From: Akkermansia muciniphila
GTDB lineage: Bacteria > Verrucomicrobiota > Verrucomicrobiia > Verrucomicrobiales > Akkermansiaceae
Length of the DNA: 64,000 nt
Reading direction: 5' to 3'
NCBI GenBank assembly: GCA_945890645.1
Contig: CAMDCV010000002.1
Coordinates: 1 to 64,000, forward strand
Numbering within the stretch: the stretch's first letter is position 1; each line of letters starts with the position of its first letter. The notes under the pieces were generated by a model that saw only the letters and a list, made by a program, of their open reading frames with translations, did not search any database and was not told the DNA's origin. Positions 39,446-52,251 of this stretch are shown here, piece by piece. The position numbers were made by a program, and so were the translations under genes.

Positions 39446-39853
39446 ATGAAATTTCCTATCATCATCCATAAAGATCCCAATTCTGATCACGGCGTGACTG
39501 TTCCTGATTTGCCTGGATGCTTTTCGGCGGGAAGCACCGTTGACGAGGCCTTATCGAATGCGATTGAAGCCATCGAATGCCACATTGAGGGCATGTTACA
39601 GGATGGTGAAAATGTGCCGATTCCTCGGACCGTCGAGCATTATAGCACGCAGAAACAATTTCGTGGCGGTGTCTGGGCCTTAGTGGAAGTGGATGTGACA
39701 AAGCTCTCTGGCAAAGCCAAACGGGTGAATATTACCTTGCCCGAACGAATGCTTGTTCAAATCGATGCCTTTGCTGCGCGTCGTGGCGAGACACGTTCAG
39801 GATTGTTGGCGACGGCGGCGATGGAATACGTGGCAGCTCATGGCAAGGATTGA
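39446..39853 (+). CDS. hicB: HicB-family antitoxin with C-terminal RHH-like DNA-binding segment
   Basis: HGVTVPDLPGCFSAGSTVDEALSNAIEAIECHIEGM; ITLPERMLVQIDAFAARRGETRSGLLATAAMEY. Confidence 0.93.
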   Translation: MKFPIIIHKDPNSDHGVTVPDLPGCFSAGSTVDEALSNAIEAIECHIEGMLQDGENVPIPRTVEHYSTQKQFRGGVWALVEVDVTKLSGKAKRVNITLPERMLVQIDAFAARRGETRSGLLATAAMEYVAAHGKD

Positions 39854-39915
39854 GGTTATCCAGTTTTCTTTTTGCGCAATACCCAAGATTTCTCCTTCCC
39901 ATTCGTTCAAGCATC

Positions 39916-40317
39916 ATGAAGATGTTGCAATATGCGTTGGTAAGTATTTTTTCTATTGTGATCGTGATTCTAGCCACTGCTGGTCCTAAGCCTATCGTGT
40001 ATCATAAACGACCTATCCCTTATGTTCATTTATCAGCAATGTCATACGGTAAAAAAATGTGCTTGGAGCAAGCGATCCCGGTAGTGACAGTGAATCGCGA
40101 GCGGCGATGGTTTATGAATGGCATTGAAATTCGATCGTTTGATCAAATGGAGAAACTTTTACTAGAACAACGCAATTCCCAACTGGAACGTAACAGAAAA
40201 GCATATGTCAGGTGTCGTATCGACCACGGTTGTCCGGCTCGGGATTTTCTTGATATCCATGCGCTGGCGAATGCGTGTGGCTTCGATGGTATTATGGTGG
40301 CGGGGACGGTAGAGTAA
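39916..40317 (+). CDS. Small TM-anchored protein resembling the ExbD/TolR periplasmic domain
   Basis: One N-terminal TM; PVVTVNRERRWFMNGIEI...AYVRCRIDHGCPARDFLDIHALANACGFDGIMVAG fits the TolR pattern. Confidence 0.55.
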   Translation: MKMLQYALVSIFSIVIVILATAGPKPIVYHKRPIPYVHLSAMSYGKKMCLEQAIPVVTVNRERRWFMNGIEIRSFDQMEKLLLEQRNSQLERNRKAYVRCRIDHGCPARDFLDIHALANACGFDGIMVAGTVE

Positions 40318-40407
40318 GTTTGGAGCAACAGGTATCCCCCAAACAACGCAAAAATCCATTGATTTTTTTGCGTTTTCAGTCTTTAACACCCGTCCACCAA
40401 ACGAATC

Positions 40408-42186
40408 ATGCGAACACATCACTGCAACCAACTCCGCCTTTCTGACATCGATCAATCCGTGACTCTGATCGGTTGGGTGAATTCGGCTCGCGACCATGGT
40501 GGGGTGATTTTCGCTGACTTGCGCGACCGCGAGGGCCTGACGCAGTTGGTGTTTCGTCCAGAAGAGGACGCCGCCTTGGCGGAACTTTCGCATACTTTAC
40601 GCGATGAAGACGTGATTCAGGTTACGGGCCGCGTTTCCAAGCGTCTCGATGGCACGACCAATGAAAAAATCGACACCGGTGAAATTGAGATCATCGCCAC
40701 GGCCCTGAACATCATCAACAAGGCCGATGTCTTGCCGTTTCAGCTCGATAAGGAGCTGTCGAACGAAGACCTGCGCATGAAGTATCGCTACCTCGACATC
40801 CGCCGTCCGCGCATGACGAACAACCTGCGCACCCGCCACCGTGTCACCAAAAGCTCGCGCGATTTCCTCGACGAGCAGGGCTTTTGCGAAATCGAAACAC
40901 CGATTCTGTCGAAGTCCACGCCAGAAGGCGCGCGCGACTTCCTCGTGCCGTCGCGTTTGCAGCCAGGCAGCTTCTACGCATTGCCGCAGGCTCCGCAGCA
41001 GTACAAGCAGTTGCTGATGGTCGGTGGCATTGAAAAGTATTTCCAAATCGCCAAGTGCTTCCGCGATGAAGACCTGCGTGCCGACCGTCAACCGGAGTTC
41101 ACGCAGATCGATATCGAGTCATCGTTCGTGGGGCAGGAAGACATTCTCGCTTTGGTCGAGGGCTTGATCGGCCGCATTTTCCGCGAGGCGAAAGGCGTCA
41201 CGATCCCGACCTCCTTCGAGCGCATGACATGGCGTGAGGCCATGAACGTCTATGGTTCCGATAAGCCTGACCGTCGTTTCGGCTACCACATCAAGGACCT
41301 CGGTGCGGTGTTTGCGGAATCGACCTTCAAAGTTTTTTCCGGCGCGCTGCAAGCTGGTGGCGTGATCAAGGCGATCAATGTGAAAGGATTTTCCAACATC
41401 AGCACCGGTCAGGTCGAGGCGCTTACACAGGTCGCGATCCAGCACGGTGCGAAAGGCTTGGCCTACATCCAAGTGCGCGGCGAAACCGTCGATACCTGGC
41501 GCTCACCGATCACCAAGTTCCTCAGCGAAAGCGAGATCGCGGCGATGAAAGAGGCGCTCCACATCGAAACCGGCGACCTGATTTTGTTCGGGGCTGGACC
41601 GTGGGAGCAAGTCTGCGAAATTCTCGGTCGTGTGCGTTTGGCCTGTGCGGACATGCAGAAGTTGTTAGAGAATAACACCGAGTTGAATTTCCTGTGGGTC
41701 ACCGAATTCCCGTTGCTGGCCTTTGATGAAGAAAGCAATCGCTATGTCGCCGTGCACCATCCGTTCACGCGTCCGATCAAAGAAGACGAAGACAAATTGT
41801 TGAAGGGCGAGCTTTCGGTCGATCTTCGCGCCAATGCCTATGACGTCGTTCTCAACGGCCACGAGCTGGGCGGTGGTTCCATCCGGATTCACGAAGCACC
41901 ACTGCAGTCGGCAATGTTCAAAGCCTTGGGAATTTCCGAAGAGCAGGCGTCGGAAGAGTTTGGTCATATTCTCGATGCCTTCCGTTTCGGCGCACCGCCG
42001 CACGGTGGTCTGGCGCTTGGCTTGGATCGATTGGTGATGTTGATTTGCGGGGAACATTCGATCCGGGAAGTGATCGCCTTTCCGAAAAACAACAAAGGCA
42101 ACGACCTGATGAGCCAGTCGCCCGCCGAAGTGGATCCCAAACAATTGCGCGATCTCCGCATTCAGACGACTGCGAAGAAGGCGTAA
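40408..42186 (+). CDS. aspS: Aspartyl-tRNA synthetase, bacterial type
   Basis: MRTHHCNQLRLSDIDQSVTLIGWVNSARDHGGVIFADLRDREGLTQ; FRDEDLRADRQPEFTQIDIE; GLALGLDRLVMLI. Confidence 0.97.
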   Translation: MRTHHCNQLRLSDIDQSVTLIGWVNSARDHGGVIFADLRDREGLTQLVFRPEEDAALAELSHTLRDEDVIQVTGRVSKRLDGTTNEKIDTGEIEIIATALNIINKADVLPFQLDKELSNEDLRMKYRYLDIRRPRMTNNLRTRHRVTKSSRDFLDEQGFCEIETPILSKSTPEGARDFLVPSRLQPGSFYALPQAPQQYKQLLMVGGIEKYFQIAKCFRDEDLRADRQPEFTQIDIESSFVGQEDILALVEGLIGRIFREAKGVTIPTSFERMTWREAMNVYGSDKPDRRFGYHIKDLGAVFAESTFKVFSGALQAGGVIKAINVKGFSNISTGQVEALTQVAIQHGAKGLAYIQVRGETVDTWRSPITKFLSESEIAAMKEALHIETGDLILFGAGPWEQVCEILGRVRLACADMQKLLENNTELNFLWVTEFPLLAFDEESNRYVAVHHPFTRPIKEDEDKLLKGELSVDLRANAYDVVLNGHELGGGSIRIHEAPLQSAMFKALGISEEQASEEFGHILDAFRFGAPPHGGLALGLDRLVMLICGEHSIREVIAFPKNNKGNDLMSQSPAEVDPKQLRDLRIQTTAKKA

Positions 42187-42245
42187 AGTGGCGGCGGCAT
42201 CTTGCCGCCTAGCCTGTTGTATTCAGTAATTGAATGTTGAAATTT

Positions 42246-42301
42246 GGCATGCGGGCGAGATCCTACATCGCTAAAGCTACGAAGGACAGGCTGCCCGCGC
42301 C
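42246..42301. repeat. Possible REP-like intergenic palindromic element (copy B)
   Basis: GGCATGCGGGCGAGATCCTACATCGCTAAAGCTACGAAGGACAGGCTGCCCGCGCC; outer arms GCGGGC/GCCCGC. Confidence 0.5.
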
Positions 42302-42373
42302 ACGGATTGAATAACTTCGAAAGCTTTCTTGTCATATGGCTGGTCTCCATTACACTGAGACCATCTACTGATT

Positions 42374-43096
42374 ATGAAAACTGCGATTTGTCTGCTGTGC
42401 TCCGTTTTATCTCTATACGTATTTGCCCAAGAAGCGCCAAATGCGGAGCAGATCATCGGCGGTGCGAAAATGGTTGCCTCCCTTCAGCAGGCCGATCTGG
42501 AAGGTAATATGACACGTGGTCGCGATAAAGTTCCTGTGGCCTTATTTCTGCGCAATCATGATATTCAGTTTCAGTATTACGAAAATAAAGCGTGGCAGAA
42601 ATTCCATCTTCGTATGAAGGATGACGTTTGTGACCTCTTTGAAATGATCAACAACAAAGAGTCGAAATTTCCGATAAACAAACTCGCTACTCCGATTGCA
42701 GGCACCGACCTTTCCTATGAGGATCTGGCCATGCGATTCTTTTATTGGAAAAAGCCGATTCTGCTAGGTGCAGAGCGGGTGGGTGTCCACAACTGTTGGA
42801 AAATCCGCCTGAACAACCCTGGTCAAGGCGGGGCCTATCAAGTGATGTATGTGTGGGTGCACCAAAAGTATGGTGCCTTCATGAAAATCGAGGGCTTCAA
42901 TCGTCAGGGACAAATCCTCAAACGTTTCGAAGTCACCGATGTGATGAACATTGGCAAAAATGCCGAAGGTGTGGAAATCTACACGCTCAAGCAAATGAAT
43001 GTCAGCACGATGAATCCCGCCAACAGTCGGGCGGTTTCGCAGACAAAGTTAATTTTCAATCAACCGGCATTGGTCGCTCCGAAAGGGCCTCGATGA
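42374..43096 (+). CDS. Outer-membrane lipoprotein-sorting (LolA-like) protein
   Basis: Signal peptide; KPILLGAERVGVHNCWKIRLNNPGQGGAYQVMYVWVHQKYGAFMKIEGFNRQGQILKRFEV. Confidence 0.82.
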   Translation: MKTAICLLCSVLSLYVFAQEAPNAEQIIGGAKMVASLQQADLEGNMTRGRDKVPVALFLRNHDIQFQYYENKAWQKFHLRMKDDVCDLFEMINNKESKFPINKLATPIAGTDLSYEDLAMRFFYWKKPILLGAERVGVHNCWKIRLNNPGQGGAYQVMYVWVHQKYGAFMKIEGFNRQGQILKRFEVTDVMNIGKNAEGVEIYTLKQMNVSTMNPANSRAVSQTKLIFNQPALVAPKGPR

Positions 43097-43140
43097 TATT
43101 TGGCACTCAGCTTCTTGTCTATCTGCAGCCGAATATTTTG

Positions 43141-43635
43141 TTAGGTTGCATGGGAAACTTCCTGAGTTTCGTTTTGGAAGAGTAGTAGAGCTAGGGCGGC
43201 GGTGAGGAAGTTGAGAGAAATACATAGGTGGATCACCATGGCTGATCGATTCATTTCCACGCCTCTAGTGATAAAGTAAATGAATACGCCCAAACCAATC
43301 AACATCATAGTGGCGGGGATTAAACGCAAAAGGGCGGAAGCCTGCCACAGTTTCCATGCGGGCAGTAAACTGAAACTGATGAGAGCGAGAAGAATCATGA
43401 GCACGTAAGCCATAGCCGCTAAGATTTCATGGAACCCGAGATGGGATGTGCCGATGCTGATCAGGTTTTTATAAATATTGGGCCAGAACACGGCTGCCAT
43501 GGTTTGTCTATTAGTATCATAAAGAATATCGATGGGCAGAAAATTCCATGTGATGAACAAGCCTAACGAAACCAATCCCACGAACATCGCGATCCTATTG
43601 CGGGTGGTACGGGGGAAGAAGTTGTTAGATTGCAT
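43141..43635 (-). CDS. Small four-TM membrane protein, tandem paralog 2
   Basis: MQSNNFFPRTTRNRIAMFVGL...ITWNFLP...ALALLLFQNE; similar to the adjacent gene. Confidence 0.8.
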   Translation of the reverse strand: MQSNNFFPRTTRNRIAMFVGLVSLGLFITWNFLPIDILYDTNRQTMAAVFWPNIYKNLISIGTSHLGFHEILAAMAYVLMILLALISFSLLPAWKLWQASALLRLIPATMMLIGLGVFIYFITRGVEMNRSAMVIHLCISLNFLTAALALLLFQNETQEVSHAT

Positions 43636-44107
43636 GGGGAGCGTCAGGGGATTCGTTTTTGAAGATCAGGAGGGCGAGGGCGGTGGTCAGGAAATTGACG
43701 GTAACAAATCGGACTTGATGTAAATAAATGCTGTCTTGATAAAAAACCATATAAACTATGCAAATAATAAAGCCGATCAACATCAAGATGGCGGCAATGT
43801 TTCGGAGCAAGCCAGACGACTGCCAAATTTTCCACGCGGGAATGATGGCTACTGTTAATAATAGTAGAAGGGGAAGTAAGATGGAGACGATTTTTTTAAA
43901 AGTATCACCTAAACCATTCATTGCTTGGTGAATTGATAGGGTTTCTTCTATGCATTCACCCCATAACAAACGCCCAAATGGAAAATAATCAATGAAGCCA
44001 TATACAGGCATCAGATTCCACGTAATGAGTGAAATTAGGGCAGTAAGTCCCACCAGCATCGCGAGGCGATTGCGAGTGCTGCGGGGGAACCAGCCATTGG
44101 AGTGCAT
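43625..44107 (-). CDS. Small four-TM membrane protein, tandem paralog 1
   Basis: MHSNGWFPRSTRNRLAMLVGL...ITWNLMP...ALALLIFKNE; overlaps paralog 2 by 11 nt. Confidence 0.8.
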   Translation of the reverse strand: MHSNGWFPRSTRNRLAMLVGLTALISLITWNLMPVYGFIDYFPFGRLLWGECIEETLSIHQAMNGLGDTFKKIVSILLPLLLLLTVAIIPAWKIWQSSGLLRNIAAILMLIGFIICIVYMVFYQDSIYLHQVRFVTVNFLTTALALLIFKNESPDAPHAI

Positions 44108-44191
44108 AAGCGTATGATTACGGTTATCCGTATGTCGACAAGTCGAATTTTTTGATTGGCGGAAATGCGGGAAATCGATTGGATCGGGTGC

Positions 44192-45298
44192 ATGGAGATC
44201 ATTCATGGTAGCGCTAGTTTTTTTGTCAGCACCGCGGAGGTGGATTTTGCGGTAACCGAGCAAGGCGGACACCTGGCGCCGGTGGATTTTTATTTTGAGG
44301 ACTATGCGGTGTCGCCGTATGCGCTGGCACCGTGGGAGCCAGCGCAGGTGGATGCATCGTTGCCGCCTTTGTTGACACAATTGCGCGGGGATTTTTTCTG
44401 TTTGCCCTTCGCGGGACAGGCGGGTGGTCCGCCGCATGGCGATACCGCCAATGCGAAGTGGAGTTTGGTCGAGCAGGGCGAGCGTTCCTTGGTGTTAGAG
44501 ATGAAGCAAACCGATAGCGGGGCCTCGGTGGTGAAGCGCATTGAAGTTCGTGAGGGGCAGCAGGCGCTATACACCGAGCACGTGGTGTCGGGCTTGGTCG
44601 GAGATTGGAATTATGGCAATCACCCGATTCTTGATTTTTCCGAACTCGCCGAAGGGCAGGGGAGATTAGCGGTGAGTCCGTTCAGTTGGGCATCGGTCTA
44701 TGATGGCGTGTTTGCGAATCCGGCGACAGGAGAAACGGGTCGCTTGCAGGAAAGTGCGCAATTTTCCTGCCTGAAAGCCGTCCCTTGCAAGAATGGTTCC
44801 ACGCTGGATCTCACGCATTATCCGACCGCGCCGGGGCATGAGGACTTGGTGATGATGGTGAATGAATCTCCCACTCCCAAACAACCCTTCGCCTGGACGG
44901 CGGCGACCTTCGACGACTATGTGTGGTTCTCGTTGAAAAATGCGTTAGATTTTCCGGCGACTCTTTTCTGGATCTCGAATGGTGGTCGCAGTGCCCATCC
45001 GTGGGAAAATCGACACGTCGGGCGCGTCGGGCTGGAAGAGGTGTGCGGGCATTTTTGCAATGGCCTCGAAGCCTCACGCGAGAACCGACTCGCGGCATTC
45101 GGCATCCCGACCACTCGTCGATTTGAAGAGGGAGAAATCGTTCGTTTGCCCATCATTCAGGGCGTGGCCTTGGTCGAGCCGGGCTTCGGTCAGGTGACGG
45201 CCATCCAGCCGCTTGATGATCATACGATTACGATCACGGGGGAAAACGGTGCCTTTGTGCATGCGAAAATCGACTGGAAAGAGTTTCTGTTAGCCTGA
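44192..45298 (+). CDS. Galactose-mutarotase/aldose-1-epimerase-fold-like protein
   Basis: AEVDFAVTEQGGHLAPVDFYF...GDWNYGNHPILDFSEL...LFWISNGGRSAHPWENRHVGRVGLEEVCGHFCNG. Confidence 0.6.
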   Translation: MEIIHGSASFFVSTAEVDFAVTEQGGHLAPVDFYFEDYAVSPYALAPWEPAQVDASLPPLLTQLRGDFFCLPFAGQAGGPPHGDTANAKWSLVEQGERSLVLEMKQTDSGASVVKRIEVREGQQALYTEHVVSGLVGDWNYGNHPILDFSELAEGQGRLAVSPFSWASVYDGVFANPATGETGRLQESAQFSCLKAVPCKNGSTLDLTHYPTAPGHEDLVMMVNESPTPKQPFAWTAATFDDYVWFSLKNALDFPATLFWISNGGRSAHPWENRHVGRVGLEEVCGHFCNGLEASRENRLAAFGIPTTRRFEEGEIVRLPIIQGVALVEPGFGQVTAIQPLDDHTITITGENGAFVHAKIDWKEFLLA

Positions 45299-45396
45299 AT
45301 TTTTGCAGAGAATTTCTTGCAAAATCCGCCCCAGAACGTAAACCCATGCCTGTAAGATTGCGTCTCTTCTGACGTATCAGCTTTTTCTTCACCCGT

Positions 45397-46659
<1,263 letters not shown>

Positions 46660-46689
46660 CTTTTAATAAATAACCGATAACTTACTATC

Positions 46690-47694
46690 ATGAAACTACA
46701 CAACGCCATGTGGCCTGGTCTCGTTGGAAAAGAGCCAGACACCGACCATCCGCCGATCTCGCTCGATCACATGTTAGAAATGACCGCCGCTGCTGAAGTG
46801 GATGGTCAGAAGTTCGACGGTGTCGATTTGTTCCTGTTCCACCCGCACACTGATCCGGATATTTCCGAAGACGATCTGAAAGCCATGGCCGACAAAATTG
46901 CCGCGAAAAATCTACGCGTCGGTTCCTTGGTGGCTCCCATCTGGCCGGGCACGGTCGGTGATTCCTCGATGGGCACCGATGAGCAACAGGCAAAGTTTTT
47001 GCTTTCGATCGAAAAAGCCTGCCGCATCGCGAAATTGTTCAATGAGCACGGCGTGCGTCAGTATGGCGTGATCCGCGTGGACTCCGCGGAATTTGGCGTG
47101 CAGAAATGGGCAGAGGATCCGGTGAAAAACACCGCGCGCATCGTCGATACCTTCCAAAAAGCTGCGAAGATCGCTGCTGACCACGGTGAACGCATCGCCG
47201 CCGAAGGAGAAATCTGCTGGGCGGGCATGCATTCATGGGAAGTGATGCTGCGCACGCTCGAAGGCGTGGGCATGCCCGGCACCTTTGGTTTCCAAGCCGA
47301 CCTTGCGCACACCTACCTTTACCTGATGGGCTACAACGCACCCGAGTCCGCTTTGTTGCAACCTGGCTACACCGACGAAGAATTTTGGCCAGCCTATGAA
47401 AAAATGGTCAGCGCCCTGCGTCCGTGGACCATCGATTTCCACGTTGCCCAAAACGACGGCACCGTACACGGCACTGGCTCGCACGAGAAAACGGGTCGTC
47501 ACTGCCAAGCCGATGATCCAAACGGCAAGCTCGACATCGCCAAGTGCTCCGCCGTGTGGCTGCAAGGTGCCGCCGAGCGTGGCATCCAGCACATCTGCTG
47601 GGACGGTTGCATGTTCCCGAATGCGGTCCTCGAAAACCCCGCCACTTGGAACACCATCCTCAAAGCGATGCTATCGGTGAAAAAGGCTCTCTAA
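46690..47694 (+). CDS. Sugar phosphate isomerase/epimerase (xylose-isomerase-like TIM barrel)
   Basis: [88 protein letters not shown]. Confidence 0.85.
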   Translation: MKLHNAMWPGLVGKEPDTDHPPISLDHMLEMTAAAEVDGQKFDGVDLFLFHPHTDPDISEDDLKAMADKIAAKNLRVGSLVAPIWPGTVGDSSMGTDEQQAKFLLSIEKACRIAKLFNEHGVRQYGVIRVDSAEFGVQKWAEDPVKNTARIVDTFQKAAKIAADHGERIAAEGEICWAGMHSWEVMLRTLEGVGMPGTFGFQADLAHTYLYLMGYNAPESALLQPGYTDEEFWPAYEKMVSALRPWTIDFHVAQNDGTVHGTGSHEKTGRHCQADDPNGKLDIAKCSAVWLQGAAERGIQHICWDGCMFPNAVLENPATWNTILKAMLSVKKAL

Positions 47695-47710
47695 CATTTC
47701 CTGACAGACA

Positions 47711-48157
47711 TTGATCACTCTATACTTGGATACGTGCTGCTTGAATCGTCCTTTTGACGAGCCCTCGCAGTTTCGTGTTCGTGCTGAAGCGGCTGCCGTG
47801 CTAGAAATTCTGCAAGGCGTTGCGATGGGCGAGTATGGCATGATATCCAGTGCGATACTTGACTGGGAAGTTAGCAAAAATCCATATCCACACAAACAAT
47901 TCGAGATTCAGAAAATTCTGACACTCGCCACCAGCTACATCGATCAAGGAGTAAATATCACGACTCGAGCTAGGGCATTGTGTGCTCTTGGATTTCGATC
48001 CTATGATGCCTTACACTTGGCTTCTGCCGAAGAATCTGCTGCAAATTGCTTTTTGACGACTGATGATAAATTGCTTAAGCTCGCCGCGAAACATTCTGAG
48101 GACATTAATGTCCCCGTGATGAATCCGGTGCAGTGGATTTGGAACCAAATGACATGA
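47711..48157 (+). CDS. PIN-domain protein (VapC-like putative toxin), TTG start
   Basis: LYLDTCCLNRPFD, SSAILDWEV, YDALHLASAE, FLTTDDKLL: PIN acidic residues in order. Confidence 0.88.
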   Translation: MITLYLDTCCLNRPFDEPSQFRVRAEAAAVLEILQGVAMGEYGMISSAILDWEVSKNPYPHKQFEIQKILTLATSYIDQGVNITTRARALCALGFRSYDALHLASAEESAANCFLTTDDKLLKLAAKHSEDINVPVMNPVQWIWNQMT

Positions 48158-48360
48158 AAACGACTTTGCACGACATCAATGTAAAAGCTCAATCCATTCT
48201 CGCTAGAGAACTGGACCCGCTGGAGTATATTCAGTTTTTTCGCCAATACGAAATGGGCCAAGGCGACTACTCCAGAGATCGTGAAGCTCTACTCGGCGAT
48301 CCTAGCATTGATGAAATCATCGGAGAAATCCAAACGAAGCAAGCAAACAAACCATCGTAA
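48154..48360 (+). CDS. Small protein translationally coupled to the PIN gene; candidate antitoxin
   Basis: ATGA overlap; [62 protein letters not shown]. Confidence 0.7.
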   Translation: MKTTLHDINVKAQSILARELDPLEYIQFFRQYEMGQGDYSRDREALLGDPSIDEIIGEIQTKQANKPS

Positions 48361-48395
48361 TCTTTTCCCACTACTTTTACTCTATACAACACCTT

Positions 48396-49544
48396 ATGAA
48401 AAAACAATTGAACGTTGGCGTGATTGGTTACGGCTTTATGGGCCGCACTCACTCGAATGCCCTGTCCCAAGTCGGTCATTTCTTTGACACCGAATACCAA
48501 CCCGTGCGCAAGGCGATCTGCGGTCGCGATGAAGCCAAGGTGAAAGCCTTTGCGGAAAAGTGGGGCTACGAGTCCTATGAAACCGATTGGCGTAAAATGG
48601 TCGTGCGTCCGGACATTGATGCGATCGATATCTGCACGCCCAATGATTCGCACGCCGAGATCGCTCTCGAGTGCATCAAGAACGGCAAGATGATCCTGTG
48701 CGAAAAACCTCTCGCCCTCAACGGCGCGCAAGGCGAAGCCATGGTCGAGGCCGTCGAAGCCTCGGGCTTGCCGAACTTCGTGTGGTACAACTACCGTTTC
48801 CTTCCCGCCGTGACGCATGCAAAAAATATCGTCGAAGCCGGAGAACTCGGTCGCATTTTCCACTACCGCGCGAATTTCCTCCAAGACTGGACGATTTCTT
48901 CCGAACTGCCGCAAGGCGGTGCTGGCCTCTGGCGTCTCGACGCCGCTGCCGCTGGTTCGGGTGTGACAGGCGATTTGCTCGCGCATTGCATCGATACCGC
49001 GCGTTGGATCAATGGCAACATTGTTTCTGTCAGCGCGATGACCGAAACCTTCATCAAAGAGCGCGTCCACACCGCCACTGGTGAAAAAATGCCCGTCACC
49101 ATCGACGATGCCTGCGCCTTCCTCGCCCGATTCGAAAATGGTTCGTTGGCGATCTTCGAATCCACTCGCTACGCACGCGGTCACAAGGCGCTCTACACCT
49201 TCGAGATCAATGGCGAGCACAAGTCACTGGCTTGGGATCTGCATGATCTGAACCGTCTCGAATACTTCGATCACGGCGTGCCGAGCGATCGTCGTGGCTG
49301 GACCAGCATCCATTGCTCCGATGGCGACCAACCCTACGCGGGCAATTGGTGGGTTCCCGGTCTATGCCTCGGCTACGAGCACAGCTTTGTTCACGGACTG
49401 TATGAGTTCCTCAAGTCCTTGGAAAATCCCACCGCACCGAAAGCCTATCCGGACTTCCGCCACGCCCTCGGCACTCAGTATGTGTGCGATGCCGTGCTCG
49501 AATCCGCCAAGACCAAACAATGGGTCGAGGTCAAGCAGTCCTGA
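48396..49544 (+). CDS. Gfo/Idh/MocA-family oxidoreductase
   Basis: [85 protein letters not shown]. Confidence 0.95.
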   Translation: MKKQLNVGVIGYGFMGRTHSNALSQVGHFFDTEYQPVRKAICGRDEAKVKAFAEKWGYESYETDWRKMVVRPDIDAIDICTPNDSHAEIALECIKNGKMILCEKPLALNGAQGEAMVEAVEASGLPNFVWYNYRFLPAVTHAKNIVEAGELGRIFHYRANFLQDWTISSELPQGGAGLWRLDAAAAGSGVTGDLLAHCIDTARWINGNIVSVSAMTETFIKERVHTATGEKMPVTIDDACAFLARFENGSLAIFESTRYARGHKALYTFEINGEHKSLAWDLHDLNRLEYFDHGVPSDRRGWTSIHCSDGDQPYAGNWWVPGLCLGYEHSFVHGLYEFLKSLENPTAPKAYPDFRHALGTQYVCDAVLESAKTKQWVEVKQS

Positions 49545-49565
49545 TTTCAGTAACATTCCCACAAG

Positions 49566-49600
49566 CGGGCGATGGGCAAAATCCCATCGCCCGTTTTTTG
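49566..49600 (+). terminator. Rho-independent terminator after the oxidoreductase gene
   Basis: CGGGCGATGGG/CCCATCGCCCG 11-bp perfect stem, 6-nt loop, T6. Confidence 0.92.
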
Positions 49601-49774
49601 CGTTTTCGCGTCACAATTTGGGGGAAAGTCCAGCATAATCGGCAAAACAACAAAGATCATCCTTGCCTTTTCTCTCAGTTCCGTGCTAGGTTCGTCATCC
49701 GATGTGCTGTCCGATGGGACATTGCCTATGATTTCTCGGATGAAATGGAGTAGGGGCATCGTCTCAAATTGATT

Positions 49775-51436
<1,662 letters not shown>

Positions 51437-51452
51437 GTTGTTGATTTTAAAA

Positions 51453-51486
51453 AAAACAGGGGCGCTTTTCGAAGTGCCCCTGTTTT
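51453..51486 (+). terminator. Terminator hairpin between helicase and PhyH genes, probably bidirectional
   Basis: AAAACAGGGGCGCTT-TTCG-AAGTGCCCCTGTTTT. Confidence 0.85.
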
Positions 51487-51508
51487 CGTTTAGCGAGTGG
51501 GCTGTTGC

Positions 51509-52180
51509 CTATGCTAACTTTTCAAACCAACTAAGTTTGGGATCAAGATCGTCTGGCCTAGCGTACTCGAGGTGAATCACTCGGCGTCTTGCTGGCTCTA
51601 ATGAACGTTGTGAAGCATGAAGTAGCAGGGGTGACATCAAAACGGCATCGCCAGCCATGCATTCACATGTAATTGCATTTTCTTTATCGTTCGCGGTAAT
51701 CGAATCGGCGGAGATTTTTCCTCTCAAGTTACTGCGGGGGATGACGCGTAACGCACCATTGGCGGCAGGAGTGTCATCAAGGTGCAATCGAATCGTGACC
51801 ATATGATGCAGCAGTGCAATGGGTGGTTGCACGTGCGGAACGCCGTCTTTGTGCGACCAAGGTCCGTAGCCGGGAACATCATGCTCTTCCGAGACGGCGA
51901 TGGTGATATCTTGATGCCAAGGCACAGGCCAATTTTCCTCAGGCGTTTTATCAAACAATATGCTACGAACGGGCCTGAGACCCTCCGGCAAATGCGATAG
52001 AATCATATTCGACTCGCTAAGCTTATCGAAGATCTCAGAACGGCTTCGCAAATGACGAACGCAAACTGAGCCGGCAGAGATCGCTACTCGTTCTGCTTCT
52101 TCACGCAATGCTGCTAGCTGCGTCTCACTGAGAATACCGCGAATGATCTCAAATCCCTCAGTGGTAAAAGAGCTAGTCAT
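51509..52180 (-). CDS. Phytanoyl-CoA dioxygenase (PhyH) family protein
   Basis: VPWHQDITIAV, TIRLHLDDTPAANGALRVIPRSN, GDAVLMSPLLLHAS...RRVIHLEYA. Confidence 0.9.
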   Translation of the reverse strand: MTSSFTTEGFEIIRGILSETQLAALREEAERVAISAGSVCVRHLRSRSEIFDKLSESNMILSHLPEGLRPVRSILFDKTPEENWPVPWHQDITIAVSEEHDVPGYGPWSHKDGVPHVQPPIALLHHMVTIRLHLDDTPAANGALRVIPRSNLRGKISADSITANDKENAITCECMAGDAVLMSPLLLHASQRSLEPARRRVIHLEYARPDDLDPKLSWFEKLA

Positions 52181-52251
52181 AGCCTAAACGATTTAGAGAT
52201 GAGACCCTGCGGCATACGAGTTGCATGCCGCTATAAAAAACCCAGAAATGG

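Noticed and set aside
40345-40374. AACGCAAAAATC/GATTTTTTTGCGTT possible terminator before aspS
   Set aside because: AT-rich, bulged stem and ambiguous T-tract; too weak to list.
40597-42144. Several minus-strand ORFs over aspS
   Set aside because: Antisense to an unambiguous essential gene.
52209-52231. GCGGCAT/ATGCCGC hairpin between the phyH and speA genes
   Set aside because: No T-tract on the strand that would need termination; only a 7-bp stem.
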